From Reclinomonas americana ATCC 50394 (taxonomy: Eukaryota > Jakobida > Jakobea > Jakobida): a stretch of DNA of 27,991 nt. Positions 1-8,689 of this stretch are shown one piece after another. Every line of letters starts with the position of its first letter. The stretch's first letter is position 1. The notes under the pieces are model-generated. The model did no database searches. It was given only the letters and a program-made list of their open reading frames with translations, and was not told where the DNA came from. The stretch spans positions 1 through 27,991 of the forward strand of contig AFZH01021523.1 in the NCBI GenBank assembly GCA_048213135.1, in the 5' to 3' direction. A program made the position numbers and the translations under genes.

Positions 1-5
1 CCTAC

Positions 6-290
6 ATGTTCGAAGACCTGTATCCGGCAACCGCGCGGGCCGCCAAGGACTACATGGCTGAGCACGGGGGCCGCGAGGCGATCCCGCCGGTGGCTGCGGT
101 GGACGGCTGTCAGCTCTCCGCCAGCACCGCTGCGGTGGACGGTATGCCGCTGCGCCTGACGATCGATCTCCCACCGGAGTGCGCCTCCGAGGTCGTGATC
201 CGCCTCGGGCGGTCCGGCAACCCGCTGACCGTCACGCTCAATCCCAATGGCGGCGCGGCGCGTCCCTCCAGGCTGGAGGGTGCGCGGTGA
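6..290 (+). CDS. Hypothetical protein of the island module, possibly 5'-truncated by the window edge
   Basis: An open frame of 94 codons ending in TGA at 288-290. It runs open to the left edge, so the ATG at 6 may be internal to a longer protein, and no ribosome binding site is visible in the few bases before it. The TGA overlaps the GTG start of the next gene (GTGA), which implies translational coupling and a shared role with the downstream P-loop ATPase. I recognise no domain; the visible part is Ala/Pro/Gly-rich with a short beta-like stretch (LRLTIDLPPE). Genes in this position often belong to primase/polymerase modules of integrative elements, but that is context only. Confidence 0.5.
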   Translation: MFEDLYPATARAAKDYMAEHGGREAIPPVAAVDGCQLSASTAAVDGMPLRLTIDLPPECASEVVIRLGRSGNPLTVTLNPNGGAARPSRLEGAR

Positions 291-1717
291 GCAAGGAAGA
301 GGACGATAAGCCGAAGCCGACCGACACCGATCTGCTCGTCGCGATCGGCGAGAAGGAGGCCGTGCTGTCCCAGCACCGGTCCAAGGCCTACGCCACGGTC
401 ACCACCCGAAGGGGCCGGCGCACGTTCCAGGTGCTTGGGCCGGGGTGCTCGACTTGGCTGCGCCTACGCTTTCGCGATCAGTATCGTCGGACCCCGTCCG
501 CGGGTGCAGTCAAGGCTGCGATCACGGCGCTCGCCGACCTCGCCAGCCTTGCCGACGAGACGCCGGTCTGGTTGCGTTCGGCCTGGCACGAAGGCAGGGT
601 CTATATCGATCTCGGCGACGAGAGTGGGTGCGCCATCGAGATCAGCGCGGATGGCTGGCGCCTTACGCCGTTTCCGCCCGTTCTGTTCGTGCGCAGCAAT
701 CTCGGCCTGCCCTTGCCGAGGCCGGGCCGAGATGACGATCTCGATCGGCTGCGGGGCCTTCTGAATATCCCCGATGACGCCACATTCCAGCTGATCGTCA
801 CCTGGTGTGTCGCCGCGCTGATGCCGCACGGTCCCTATCCGCTGATCACGATCGGCGGCGAACAGGGCGCGGGGAAGACGCTGCTCGCCGGTGTCCTCCA
901 CGCGCTCGTCGATCCCAGCAGGCTTCCGCTCCGGGCCCTGCCGCGGTCGGAGCGCGATCTCTACATCGCGTGTTCGAATACGCATGTCCTCGCATACGAC
1001 AACATCTCGAAAATGCCTGATTGGCTCAGCGATGCCTTCTGCAAGGTCGCCACCGGCGGCGGAATGGCGCTGCGCCAGGTCTTCAGCGATGACGCGGAGG
1101 TCTACTTCTCCGCCACCAAGCCGATCATCCTGAATGCGATCGAGGATGTGGTGACGCGGCCTGACCTCGCCGATCGCGCCATCATCCTGAATCTCCCGGC
1201 GATCGCGGAGGAGAAGCGCATCGATCCGGCGGAGTTCGCCGCCCGCTTCGAAGAATGCCGGCCCGAGGTATTCAAGACGCTGCTCGACCTCATGTCGTTC
1301 GCGATGGCCGTGATGCCGACGCTGCAGGTCGAGCGTCTCCCGCGCATGGCGGGATTTGCCCGCATCGGCATCGCGATCGAGGGATGCTTTGGAGCCCCAG
1401 GCTGCTTCATGGCCGCCTACGATTCCAACCGCGCCATGGCCTCGTCCATCGTCGCCGAGAGCGATCCCATTGTTGCTCCGATCAGGGTGCTCGCCGCGAC
1501 GCGGCCGGTTTGGCGGGGTACCGCGACCGAACTCGCCAGCCTGCTCGAAACCCGCCTCGTTCCTCCCAGGCGCCTCGACCCCGCTGCTCTCGGCGGCCAT
1601 CTGCGCCGCATCGCGCCCATCCTGCGCGCCGACGGCATCGAGATTTCGTTTTCGCGGGACGGCAAGGGGCGCGATCGCCTCATCACCGTGGCGCGAATTT
1701 CATCCTCGAAGCCGTGA
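287..1717 (+). CDS. P-loop ATPase of a mobile-element replication/primase module
   Basis: Product of 476 residues from the GTG at 287, chosen because it overlaps the preceding stop and has CTGGAGGG 6 bases upstream; the frame opens earlier, at 179. Walker A is GGEQGAGKT at about residues 190-198, followed by a Walker B-like VLAYDN at about 234-239. An N-terminal segment (RVYIDLGDES..., then an ADGWRL...PPVLFVRS block, about 104-136) is typical of alphaproteobacterial ATPases annotated simply as ATP-binding protein next to bifunctional primase/polymerases in islands and prophages. The likely role is an NTP-driven DNA helicase or loader for an integrated element. The exact function is not shown by the sequence. 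It belongs to the left module and not to the catabolic cluster. Confidence 0.7.
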   Translation: MSKEEDDKPKPTDTDLLVAIGEKEAVLSQHRSKAYATVTTRRGRRTFQVLGPGCSTWLRLRFRDQYRRTPSAGAVKAAITALADLASLADETPVWLRSAWHEGRVYIDLGDESGCAIEISADGWRLTPFPPVLFVRSNLGLPLPRPGRDDDLDRLRGLLNIPDDATFQLIVTWCVAALMPHGPYPLITIGGEQGAGKTLLAGVLHALVDPSRLPLRALPRSERDLYIACSNTHVLAYDNISKMPDWLSDAFCKVATGGGMALRQVFSDDAEVYFSATKPIILNAIEDVVTRPDLADRAIILNLPAIAEEKRIDPAEFAARFEECRPEVFKTLLDLMSFAMAVMPTLQVERLPRMAGFARIGIAIEGCFGAPGCFMAAYDSNRAMASSIVAESDPIVAPIRVLAATRPVWRGTATELASLLETRLVPPRRLDPAALGGHLRRIAPILRADGIEISFSRDGKGRDRLITVARISSSKP

Positions 1718-1737
1718 TCGCGCGAGCGCCGTCCGCA

Positions 1738-1776
1738 CTGTCCGCTCCGTCCGCCAAAAATCCGGACGGCGGACAG
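1738..1776 (+). terminator. Strong hairpin downstream of the island ATPase
   Basis: Inverted repeat starting 20 bases after the ATPase stop. The outer arms are CTGTCCGC (1738-1745) and GCGGACAG (1769-1776); the inner arms are CGTCCG (1748-1753) and CGGACG (1763-1768); there is a 2-base bulge and a 9-base A-rich loop. The stem is long enough to act as a transcript end, but no T-run follows, so a Rho-independent terminator is not proven. The arms are built of short GTCCG-type repeats. Confidence 0.5.
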
Positions 1777-2029
1777 CGCGGACAGCGATATCAGGATTTC
1801 TGGCGGCGATGTCGATCTGCTCTCGCATGCCACGCGGGGGACGAGGGGAAGCGACATTTCTCTTTTGTGAGAGTGCTGACCACGGGCGCTCTGTCTGCAG
1901 TTCGAGTCATCGCGACCTCAGTGACCTACGAGCCATATTCCGGAATACGACGACCCCTGATCCATCTATGGGGTATCCAAGGGGATTTTCGTTTGAACGG
2001 TGTGAAGTGTCATCGAAGGCGAAGTGGGG
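1777..2029. other. No recognisable gene
   Basis: This stretch between the hairpin and the degenerate remnants holds only GC-driven open frames without a family match or a start with a good ribosome binding site. A short AT-richer segment (about 1925-1995) breaks the local composition. It looks like eroded island DNA. Confidence 0.4.
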
Positions 2030-2162
2030 TGTCTTCGGCGAGAAGCGCGTCTTCCTCCGGACCGGCCGGCACTAGGACAGCTATCAGCCCGTCAAGATCG
2101 ATCCGACCGGCTGGAGCATCGTCGGCGAACCGTCGGCTTCGCTTCATGCGCGGGGCGCCTGA
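2030..2162 (+). pseudogene. Possible remnant of a second copy of the island ATPase
   Basis: Read in one frame, this stretch gives RVFLRTGRH, an in-frame TAG (2073-2075), then YQPVKIDPTGWSIVGEP and a TGA at 2160-2162. The order and spacing resemble the N-terminal block of the intact ATPase at 287-1717 (RVYIDLGDES, then AIEISADGWRL...PP), and fit the family pattern of a beta strand, an acidic loop and a D.GW motif. It has a stop inside and no P-loop, so it would be a short degenerate fragment. The match is short and could be chance. Confidence 0.35.
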
Positions 2163-2173
2163 AGCGAAGCTGT

Positions 2174-2290
2174 AACTGGTTCGAGGCCCAGCACGATCTC
2201 GATCCCCAGCACCTCGTCTTCGTCGACGAGATCGGTCTGTCGATCAGGATGAGCACCTGTGCGGCCGAGCGCGGAACGCTGTCGGAGCGC
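2174..2290 (+). pseudogene. IS630-family transposase fragment
   Basis: A 39-codon segment reads NWFEAQHDLDPQHLVFVDE followed by IGLSIRMSTCAAERGTLSER. This closely follows the IS630/Tc1-like DDE block in which a DLDP..LVF(I/V)DE strand carries the second catalytic Asp, followed by a T.M....GR...G.R stretch. The N-terminal HTH, the first Asp and the C-terminal Glu region are missing and no terminal inverted repeats are seen, so this is debris of an insertion sequence. It sits between the island module and the catabolic genes and marks past rearrangement at that boundary. Confidence 0.6.
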
Positions 2291-2406
2291 TCGTTCGGCT
2301 CTTCTCTCCGGCAGAATGCGAAAACTGCTTCGAGGCAGCAGAAGATGAACGGGATCAAACGAAAAATCTCTAATTCATCGCGGCGGATGATTTATCGTGC
2401 CTATGA

Positions 2407-3312
2407 TTATGGTTCCTGCGCGCCGCATGTATTCAGATATATCGCGTACAGCGAAGTCGATGCGCAGATGAAAAGCCGGTTCTTTTTGCGGCCTCCGAAA
2501 GCGATGTTGGCGACGGTCTCCGGAATGCGGATGCGGCCGAGCAACGTTCCATCGGGCAGGTAGCAGTTGACGCCGGCGCCTGCGCTTGTCCACACGTTCC
2601 CCACCTCGTCGCAGCGCAGGCCGTCGGCATAGCCGCCATTGATATCGGCAAAGATGCGAGCCCGAGAAAGCGTGCATCCGTCCTCGGATACGTCGATCGC
2701 AAAAATCCGCCCCTGTGGTTCAGGGTTGCCCGGAACACCTGTATCGGCGAGGTAGAGGGTCCGTTCGTCGGGCGAGAAGGCGAGGCCGTTCGGGTGAACG
2801 GCTTCGTCGCAAATGACTGTCAGCTCGTGCGTTCTCGGGTCATATCGATAGACGACATATCGACAGGTCTCGCTCTCCGCGCGGTCTCCTTCGTAGTCGC
2901 TTTGTATGCCGTAAGGCGGGTCCGAGAACCAGATCGTCCCGCCGGACTTCACAACGACGTCGTTGGGAGAATTGAGTTTCTTGCCGCCGAACCTGTCGAC
3001 AACGGTGACGACACGGCCGTCCAGTTCCGTGCGGCTGATCCGGCGGCCGCCATGTTCGCAACTGATCAGCCGCCCCTCGCGGTCACGGGTATGACCGTTT
3101 GCATATCCTGCGGGCTGACGAAAAACGGACACTCCATCCTCGGTCCAACGCAAAATGCGGTCGTTCGGAATGTCGCTGAACAAGAGGTGGCCGGCATCAC
3201 CGAACCAGACTGGACCCTCTACCCACCGGAACCCTGTGGCCAGCCGTTCAACGGGGGCATTTCCCATGACATAGCGTCGGAACCGGGGATCCAAAATCTC
3301 GACGTCCACCAT
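2407..3312 (-). CDS. SMP-30/gluconolactonase-family lactonase
   Basis: Product of 301 residues from the ATG at 3312, chosen for its AGGAG 7-8 bases upstream; the frame is open further upstream to 3549 without a better start. Family hallmarks seen: EGPVW with the metal-binding Glu near residue 32, NSPNDVVV (metal/substrate Asn), and HPNGLAFSPDERTLYLADTG, which carries the Asn and Asp of the catalytic site. The length fits the six-bladed beta-propeller sugar-lactone hydrolases (gluconolactonase, xylono- or arabinolactonase), which open aldonolactones to aldonates using a divalent metal. No signal peptide is visible, so it is probably cytoplasmic. It is last in a minus-strand series after the dehydratase and CoA-transferase genes; lactonase plus IlvD-type dehydratase is a common pairing in sugar-acid catabolism. 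The exact lactone is unknown. Confidence 0.85.
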   Translation of the reverse strand: MVDVEILDPRFRRYVMGNAPVERLATGFRWVEGPVWFGDAGHLLFSDIPNDRILRWTEDGVSVFRQPAGYANGHTRDREGRLISCEHGGRRISRTELDGRVVTVVDRFGGKKLNSPNDVVVKSGGTIWFSDPPYGIQSDYEGDRAESETCRYVVYRYDPRTHELTVICDEAVHPNGLAFSPDERTLYLADTGVPGNPEPQGRIFAIDVSEDGCTLSRARIFADINGGYADGLRCDEVGNVWTSAGAGVNCYLPDGTLLGRIRIPETVANIAFGGRKKNRLFICASTSLYAIYLNTCGAQEP

Positions 3313-3681
3313 GATGGGGCTCCTGCTATGCTGTCTGCGCGTGCGCATGAAAACAGCGGAAGGCTGCTTTCCATTCTGATCGGGAGCCTCGCCGGCGAAT
3401 GCGGGTTCGCCTCCAGGCTCGATCTCCTTGTTTCGCTGCCATTCCGGACGGAGAATCGTTGCGCAGTTCCGCTGGAATTGCTCCAAACCCGTTATCCCGA
3501 AAGCAGGCAGGGGAAAGCGCCGGAAAGTGCCTATCTGCGGCCGACCCATGGTCGATCTTGCCGGCGCAGGGCATCGGAGCAGTCAGCAATCTCGTCGGGC
3601 AGGCTGGATCTGGGATAGCCCGGGACTCAATCAGCCGAGTTCGTTTGCAGCCGGTTTCTGCGGATAAAGCCGCTTGGCGGT
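3313..3681. other. Intergenic stretch without a recognisable gene
   Basis: About 370 bases between the CoA-transferase beta gene and the lactonase. Open frames on both strands are short, lack ribosome binding sites and match nothing I know. The lactonase ribosome binding site lies at its left end. The lactonase may be transcribed from its own promoter here or by read-through; no clear promoter hexamers stand out. Confidence 0.4.
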
Positions 3682-4344
3682 TCATTGCCCGGCATTGCGA
3701 TCAACCGCGACGGTGAAGGGGGCCTGCGTCCTGGCCCTGACCTCGTCGAGGCTGACGCCCGGTGCGAGTTCGATCAGGGTCAGCCCGCCGCCATTGGCCT
3801 TGTCGCAGGTCATCACGCAGAGATCGGTGATGATCATGTCGACGACGCCGGCGCCGGTCAGCGGCAGCGAGCAGCGCTCCAGCACCTTGGATTCGCCCGC
3901 CTTGTTGGCGTGGTCCATCACGACGATGACCTTCTTGACGCCGGCTACGAGGTCCATTGCGCCGCCCATGCCCTTCACCATCTTGCCGGGAATCGTCCAG
4001 TTGGCGATGTCGCCATTGGCCGCCACTTCCATGGCGCCGAGGATGGTCAGGTCGATATGGCCGCCGCGGATCATCGCGAACGAATCGGCCGAGGAGAAGA
4101 AGCTCGAGCTCGGCAGCACCGTGATCGTCTGCTTGCCTGCATTGACAAGGTCGGGATCCTCTTCCCCCTCATAGGGGAAGGGACCCATGCCGAGCATGCC
4201 GTTCTCGGACTGGAGCGTCACGTCGACGCCGTCGGGAATGTAGTTCGCCACCAGCGTCGGAATGCCGATGCCGAGATTGACGTAGAAGCCGTCCTTGAGC
4301 TCCTTGGCCGCGCGGGCGGCGACTTGTTCGCGGGTCCAAGGCAT
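3682..4344 (-). CDS. scoB: 3-oxoacid CoA-transferase, subunit B
   Basis: Product of 220 residues. The start is fixed by the ATG at 4344, which overlaps the TAA of the upstream subunit A gene (TAATG), a classic coupled arrangement for the two chains. It carries the [10 protein letters not shown] motif whose Glu (about residue 47) is the residue that forms the glutamyl-CoA thioester in family I CoA-transferases, and [15 protein letters not shown] near the N-terminus. Together with subunit A it moves CoA from succinyl-CoA or another donor to a 3-oxoacid such as acetoacetate. The length is typical of the family. Whether it serves ketone-body use or an acid released by the neighbouring catabolic genes cannot be told from sequence. 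Confidence 0.92.
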   Translation of the reverse strand: MPWTREQVAARAAKELKDGFYVNLGIGIPTLVANYIPDGVDVTLQSENGMLGMGPFPYEGEEDPDLVNAGKQTITVLPSSSFFSSADSFAMIRGGHIDLTILGAMEVAANGDIANWTIPGKMVKGMGGAMDLVAGVKKVIVVMDHANKAGESKVLERCSLPLTGAGVVDMIITDLCVMTCDKANGGGLTLIELAPGVSLDEVRARTQAPFTVAVDRNAGQ

Positions 4345-5054
4345 TATGCCGACTCCCTTTTGCGTACCGTCCGCTTCTCGATGCGCTTCTCGTTGATCGT
4401 GCTCTTGACGATGCGGTCGACATAGATGCCGGGCGTGTGGATCGCCTCCGGATCGAGCGATCCGACCGGCACGATTTCCTCGACCTCGGCCACGGTCACC
4501 TTGCCGGCGGTCGCCATGTTCGGGTTGAAGTTGCGCGCGGTACGCCGGTAGACGAGGTTGCCGGCGGTGTCGGCCTTCCAGGCCTTGACGATGGCGAGAT
4601 CGGCCCGCAGCCAGGTCTCGCGAACGTAGAGCTGCCCCTCGAACTCCTCGACCGGCTTGCCCTCGGCGACGACCGTGCCGACGCCGGTCTTGGTGTAGAA
4701 GGCCGGGATGCCGGCGCCGCCGGCGCGGATGCGCTCGGCCATTGTACCTTGAGGGTTGAACTCCAACCCCAGCTCGCCGGCGAGGTATTGCTGCTCGAAC
4801 AGCTTGTTCTCGCCGACATAGGACGCGATCATCTTCCGGATCTGGCGGGTCTGCAGCAGCATCCACAGGCCGAAGCCGTCGGCGCCGGCATTGTTTGAGA
4901 TCACCGTCAGGTTCTTCACGCCGGAATCGCGAATCTCAGGGATCAGGCTTTCGGGATTGCCCGACAGGCCGAAGCCGCCCGACATGATCGTCATCCCGTC
5001 GAAAAGCAGCCCAGCCAGCGCAGCCTCAGGGTTCTCATAGACTTTCTGCGTCAT
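4344..5054 (-). CDS. scoA: 3-oxoacid CoA-transferase, subunit A
   Basis: Product of 236 residues from the ATG at 5054, with a GGGAG/AAGGG ribosome binding region just upstream. It shows the subunit A motifs [10 protein letters not shown] (CoA-binding glycine-rich loop near residue 27) and LTVISNNAG, and the [16 protein letters not shown] segment typical of the ScoA/AtoD group. It forms a heteromer with the product of the overlapping downstream gene. It lies 186 bases downstream of the dehydratase gene on the same strand and could share its transcript. Acetoacetate, another 3-oxoacid or 3-oxoadipate are all possible acceptors; the ScoA-like motif set favours succinyl-CoA:3-oxoacid transferase. 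Confidence 0.92.
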   Translation of the reverse strand: MTQKVYENPEAALAGLLFDGMTIMSGGFGLSGNPESLIPEIRDSGVKNLTVISNNAGADGFGLWMLLQTRQIRKMIASYVGENKLFEQQYLAGELGLEFNPQGTMAERIRAGGAGIPAFYTKTGVGTVVAEGKPVEEFEGQLYVRETWLRADLAIVKAWKADTAGNLVYRRTARNFNPNMATAGKVTVAEVEEIVPVGSLDPEAIHTPGIYVDRIVKSTINEKRIEKRTVRKRESA

Positions 5055-5240
5055 AACTCCCGCCCTTGATTCCGGAATTCATCGGTCGACCGCTTTCCTG
5101 TCGGGCCCAGAACATTTCCAGCAAAGCTGCGCCGCTGTTTTGCGTGTGGAGTTGCGTCGAAACAAAGCGACAAGGCTTTGGAAATGAACCCGTATTCACC
5201 GGAAACCCTCCAGGCGGCGGCTGCTTCCGTGCGCGGATCA

Positions 5241-6968
5241 TTATTTGGCGTGCCGAACCTCGGGGTCGTCGACGTCTGCAAATGTGGCGAGAAAGCCCAG
5301 ATCGCAGCCTTCGTCCGCTTGCAGGACGTTTTCGATATGCAGCTTGCCGAACCCTCGTTCGTAATGCGGCGGCGGCGCGACCCAGGTCGCGCGGCGTGCC
5401 GCAAGCTCGGACTCGTCGACAAGGAGGTCGAGAGCCCGTCCCTCCACGTCGAGCAAAATCAGGTCACCGTCCTGAACAAAGGCGAGGGGGCCGCCCACGC
5501 GGCTTTCGGGGCAGACATGCAGGATGCAGGTTCCGTAACTCGTGCCGCTCATCCGCGCATCGGAGATGCGGACCATGTCTTGCACGCCCTGCTGGAGGAG
5601 CTTCTTCGGGATCGGGAGCATGCCCCATTCCGGCATGCCGGGCGCACCCACCGGCCCGGCATCCTGCAGCACGAGCACGCTGTCCGCCGTGACCGGCAGC
5701 GCGGGGTCGTCGATGCGTGCGAGCATTTCCTTGAAGTTGCGGAAAACCACGGCCGGGCCGGTATGCTTCTGCAGGCGCGGATCGGCGGCGGCGCGCTTGA
5801 ATACGGCCCCTCTGGGCGCAAGCGTGCCGCGCAGGACGACCAGGCCGCCGGTGCCGAAGACCGGATTCTCGACGGTCCGAATGACATCGTCATTATAGAC
5901 GGCGGCGTCGGCGATATTGTCGCCAAGCGTCCTGCCGGTGACGGTCATGCACGACAGGTCGAGATGGCCTTCCAGCCGTTTCAGCAGGGCGAGCAATCCG
6001 CCGGCGTAATAGAAGTCCTCCATCAGATATGCGCCGCTCGGCTGAAGGTTGCAGATCACAGGCACGCTTTCGCTCGCGGCGCCGAAATCGTCGAGCGTCA
6101 GCTCCAGCCCAAGGCGGCGCGCCATCGCGATCAGATGGATCAGCGAATTGGTCGAGCCCGAGAGAGCCATGTCGGCGATCACCGCGTTGAGGAAGCTCGC
6201 GCGCGTCACCATGCTCCTCGGCCGGAGATCCTCCGAGACCATCTCGACGATGCGGCGCCCGCACATCGAAGCCATCTGTGCATGTCGGGAGTCGACGGCC
6301 GGGATGGAGCTAGCGCCGGGCAGGGTGAAGCCGAGCACGTCGGCAAGGCTCGTCATGGTCGATGCCGTGCCCATGGTGTTGCAGGTGCCGGGCGAGCGCG
6401 ACGTACCTTCGCCGAAGGAGCGCCAGGTCTTCTCGTCGATCTTGCCCGAGCGAAAGTCGTCCAGCGCCTTCCAGGTGCTGGATCCGGTCCCGAGATTCCA
6501 GTTCTCGCGGAAATGGCCGCGCAGCATGGCGCCCGCGGGCACGAAGATCGCGGGAATGTTCATGGAGGCAGCGCCCATGAGCAGGCCCGGGGTCGTCTTG
6601 TCGCAGCCTCCGAGCAGCACGGCACCATCGATCGGGTGCGAGCGCAGGATTTCCTCGGCTTCCATCGCGAGCAGGTTGCGGTAGATCAGGCTGCTCGGCC
6701 TGACATAGGTCTCGCCGATGCTGAGAGCCGGCATCACGACCGGAAAGCCGCCCGCTTGCCAGATGCCGCGCTTGATGTCCTCAAGGCGTTGCGGGAAGTG
6801 CGAATGGCAGGAGTTGAGGTCCGACCAAGTGCTCAGAATCCCGATGACGGGCTTGCCCTGGAAGTCCTCGCTCGTGAAGCCCATCTGCTTGGTGCGATAG
6901 GATTTATGGTTGCCGGTTTGCCCCTCGCCGCCAAACCATTTCTGGCTTCTCAATTTCGTGGGATCCAT
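5241..6968 (-). CDS. IlvD/Edd-family dehydratase, aldonate (arabinonate/xylonate) type
   Basis: Product of 575 residues, the normal size for the family. Three cysteines in conserved motifs would bind the Fe-S cluster: NSCHSH (C54), GGCDKTTPG (C122) and GTCNTMGTAST (C196). This three-Cys set is typical of the [2Fe-2S] pentonate/hexonate dehydratases and dihydroxy-acid dehydratases. The C-terminal block DARMSGTSYGTCILHVCPES supplies the catalytic Ser region. The N-terminus (LRSQKWFGG..., then HKSYRTKQMG) resembles L-arabinonate/D-xylonate dehydratases more than biosynthetic IlvD, so the expected reaction is dehydration of a polyhydroxy acid to a 2-keto-3-deoxy acid. It is transcribed away from the FAD dehydrogenase gene; the shared intergenic region holds one of the putative MocR operators, suggesting regulation with the whole cluster. 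The true substrate is unknown. Confidence 0.88.
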   Translation of the reverse strand: MDPTKLRSQKWFGGEGQTGNHKSYRTKQMGFTSEDFQGKPVIGILSTWSDLNSCHSHFPQRLEDIKRGIWQAGGFPVVMPALSIGETYVRPSSLIYRNLLAMEAEEILRSHPIDGAVLLGGCDKTTPGLLMGAASMNIPAIFVPAGAMLRGHFRENWNLGTGSSTWKALDDFRSGKIDEKTWRSFGEGTSRSPGTCNTMGTASTMTSLADVLGFTLPGASSIPAVDSRHAQMASMCGRRIVEMVSEDLRPRSMVTRASFLNAVIADMALSGSTNSLIHLIAMARRLGLELTLDDFGAASESVPVICNLQPSGAYLMEDFYYAGGLLALLKRLEGHLDLSCMTVTGRTLGDNIADAAVYNDDVIRTVENPVFGTGGLVVLRGTLAPRGAVFKRAAADPRLQKHTGPAVVFRNFKEMLARIDDPALPVTADSVLVLQDAGPVGAPGMPEWGMLPIPKKLLQQGVQDMVRISDARMSGTSYGTCILHVCPESRVGGPLAFVQDGDLILLDVEGRALDLLVDESELAARRATWVAPPPHYERGFGKLHIENVLQADEGCDLGFLATFADVDDPEVRHAK

Positions 6969-7025
6969 CGGTCACCCTAGATGCGGCGGGACACAAATGC
7001 ACGTGTTGTAAGTCGAGGAAGTGTG

Positions 7026-7060
7026 TTGACTCGATACATATTGATACATACCAGTGTCAA
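7026..7060. promoter_or_regulatory. Divergent promoter region with direct-repeat operator (site 1)
   Basis: Perfect direct repeat GATACATA-TT-GATACATA at 7033-7050, so the units recur every 10 bp. It is flanked by TTGACT (7026-7031) on the plus strand and TTGACA (7060-7055) on the minus strand, both good -35 hexamers facing the divergent genes. It lies between the dehydratase start (6968) and the FAD dehydrogenase start (7122). Positions 7026-7050 match the segment upstream of the first binding-protein gene at most bases. The -10 elements are not obvious. Confidence 0.6.
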
Positions 7061-7121
7061 GTGATCGGGATCGGCGGTGTGCCGTGAGCGTCCCGGCAGG
7101 CTAGGGGTCCGGGTGCAAACG

Positions 7122-8525
7122 ATGCAAAAGGCGGAGCTTGCTGGAGCTTTCCAATCGCTCCAGGACGACCTTGGAAAAGCGGCGGTTCTCGTCGGAGACG
7201 ACGTGCCGGACCGCAACGGCAACGATCACGGCAAGCTCAGGCCCTGTCCCCCGCAGGCCGTCATCCGCCCTGTCGATGCCCGGCAGCTTTCGGAAGCGGT
7301 ATCTTTCTGTCGGCGCTGGGGGTTGAAATTCGTCGCGCAGGGCGGCCTCACGGGGCTCTGCGGCGGTGCCCGGCCGGAGCCGGGCTGGGTTGCGATATCG
7401 CTCGACCGAATGACGGGCGTCGAGGAAGTCGACGTCCAGAACGGCACCATGACGGTCAAGGCCGGAACGCCGCTCGAAGTGGTGCAGAATGCCGCCGAGG
7501 AGGCCGGGCTGCTGTTCCCGCTCGATCTGGGTGCGCGTGGCTCCTGCACGATCGGCGGTAACATCGCCACGAATGCCGGCGGCAACCGCGTTATCCGTTA
7601 CGGCATGACGCGCGATCTCGTTCTTGGGCTCGAGGTGGTGCTCGCGGACGGGACGATCGTGTCCAGCCTGAACAATCTCATCAAGAACAACTCCGGCTAT
7701 GACCTGAAGCAGCTGTTCATCGGCTCCGAGGGAACACTCGGAATTATCACCCGTGCCGTCCTGAGGCTTCATCCGCGGCCGCGGCACAAGGATGTCGCCA
7801 TCTGCGCAGTGGAGAATTATGCGCAGGTGCAGTGGCTCTTGTCCGCCGCGAAGGCGGAGCTTGGCGCGCAGCTTACAGCCTTCGAGGTGATGTGGCGGGA
7901 CTACTGGGAGGCCGTCACGCCCTCTTTGGGCGGAAGGCCGCCGATCGAGGGGGCATACGGGTTCTACGTTCTAATCGAGAATCAGGTCACGCAGCAGGGC
8001 GCCGACGGGCGGATGTTTCAGGGATGGCTCGAGGCCGCGCTCGAGACAGGTCATTTCGGGGACGCGGCGATCTCGCAATCGGAGCAGCACGTCCGGAACT
8101 TCTGGGCCGTTAGGGACGCGGTGTCCGAATTCGGCCGCATCCTCGGGGATTACATTTCCTACGATGTCGGGCTCCCGGTCGAGCACATGGACGCGTTTGC
8201 GGCACGGTGCCGGGGCGAACTGGCCGCGGCAATGCCGGATGCGCGGAGCCTGCATTACGGCCATATCGGCGATGGCAATCTGCACGTTGTCGCCTGGGCG
8301 CCAGGGATACGCTCCGAGGCTGCAAAAGACGTCGTCGACCAGGTCATCTACGGAGCGGTGCGCGAGCTGGGCGGAAGCATATCGGCCGAGCACGGCATAG
8401 GCTCCACCCGGAAAAAATGGTTGAGCTACTCGCGAAGCAGCCCGGAAATCGAGCTGATGAAGCTTCTGAAAAACGCAATGGACCCCGGCGGGTTTCTGAA
8501 TCCCGGCAAGGTCATACCTGGGTAG
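7122..8525 (+). CDS. FAD-linked D-2-hydroxyacid dehydrogenase (D2HGDH/GlcD-like)
   Basis: Product of 467 residues from the ATG at 7122; an upstream GTG/ATG extension to 7077 is possible but lies close to the promoter, and the ribosome binding site is weak. The N-terminal half is a PCMH-type FAD domain (VAQGGLTGLCGGA about 71-83; GGNIATNAGGNRVIRYG about 145-161; GSEGTLGII about 201-209). The C-terminal half carries HYGHIGDGNLHVV (H381 and H388) and SISAEHGIG (E423), the metal and substrate residues of D-2-hydroxyglutarate dehydrogenases and relatives. It would oxidise a D-2-hydroxy acid to a 2-oxo acid, usually passing electrons to ETF. The start of etfB and an hglS gene whose product makes D-2-hydroxyglutarate lie at the right end of the window, but this gene sits with the MocR-linked cluster, so another hydroxyacid substrate is as likely. 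Confidence 0.85.
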   Translation: MQKAELAGAFQSLQDDLGKAAVLVGDDVPDRNGNDHGKLRPCPPQAVIRPVDARQLSEAVSFCRRWGLKFVAQGGLTGLCGGARPEPGWVAISLDRMTGVEEVDVQNGTMTVKAGTPLEVVQNAAEEAGLLFPLDLGARGSCTIGGNIATNAGGNRVIRYGMTRDLVLGLEVVLADGTIVSSLNNLIKNNSGYDLKQLFIGSEGTLGIITRAVLRLHPRPRHKDVAICAVENYAQVQWLLSAAKAELGAQLTAFEVMWRDYWEAVTPSLGGRPPIEGAYGFYVLIENQVTQQGADGRMFQGWLEAALETGHFGDAAISQSEQHVRNFWAVRDAVSEFGRILGDYISYDVGLPVEHMDAFAARCRGELAAAMPDARSLHYGHIGDGNLHVVAWAPGIRSEAAKDVVDQVIYGAVRELGGSISAEHGIGSTRKKWLSYSRSSPEIELMKLLKNAMDPGGFLNPGKVIPG

Positions 8526-8689
8526 TCGGTCAATCGATCACAGGTGCACCGCGGCCGCAATGTCTTGGAGCGTCGGCCTTAAAAGCGGAACGCGGATTTC
8601 GAGAAAAGTCTGTGCAAAATCAAAAGCCTAGAGTATCGGGCTGAATACGTTACCCAGTCCGAAATTCTGGCATATCATGGGAGAAGCGC

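Noticed and set aside
464-1600. Long open frame on the minus strand opposite the island ATPase
   Set aside because: The plus strand has a coupled start, a P-loop and a Walker B motif. The antisense frame is Arg/Glu-rich and matches nothing; it is a product of high GC.
2024-2563. A 179-codon plus-strand frame as an intact transposase gene
   Set aside because: Only 39 codons match IS630; the part before is out of place and the part after is antisense to the end of the lactonase gene.
3682-4866. Long start at 4866 for the CoA-transferase subunit B
   Set aside because: The first 174 codons would be antisense-like shadow within subunit A. The TAATG overlap at 4344 gives the normal 220-residue chain.
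5178-6980. 600-codon open frame on the plus strand opposite the dehydratase
   Set aside because: All three Fe-S cysteine motifs and the catalytic block are read from the minus strand. The plus frame is His/Arg/Ala-rich without a fold signature.
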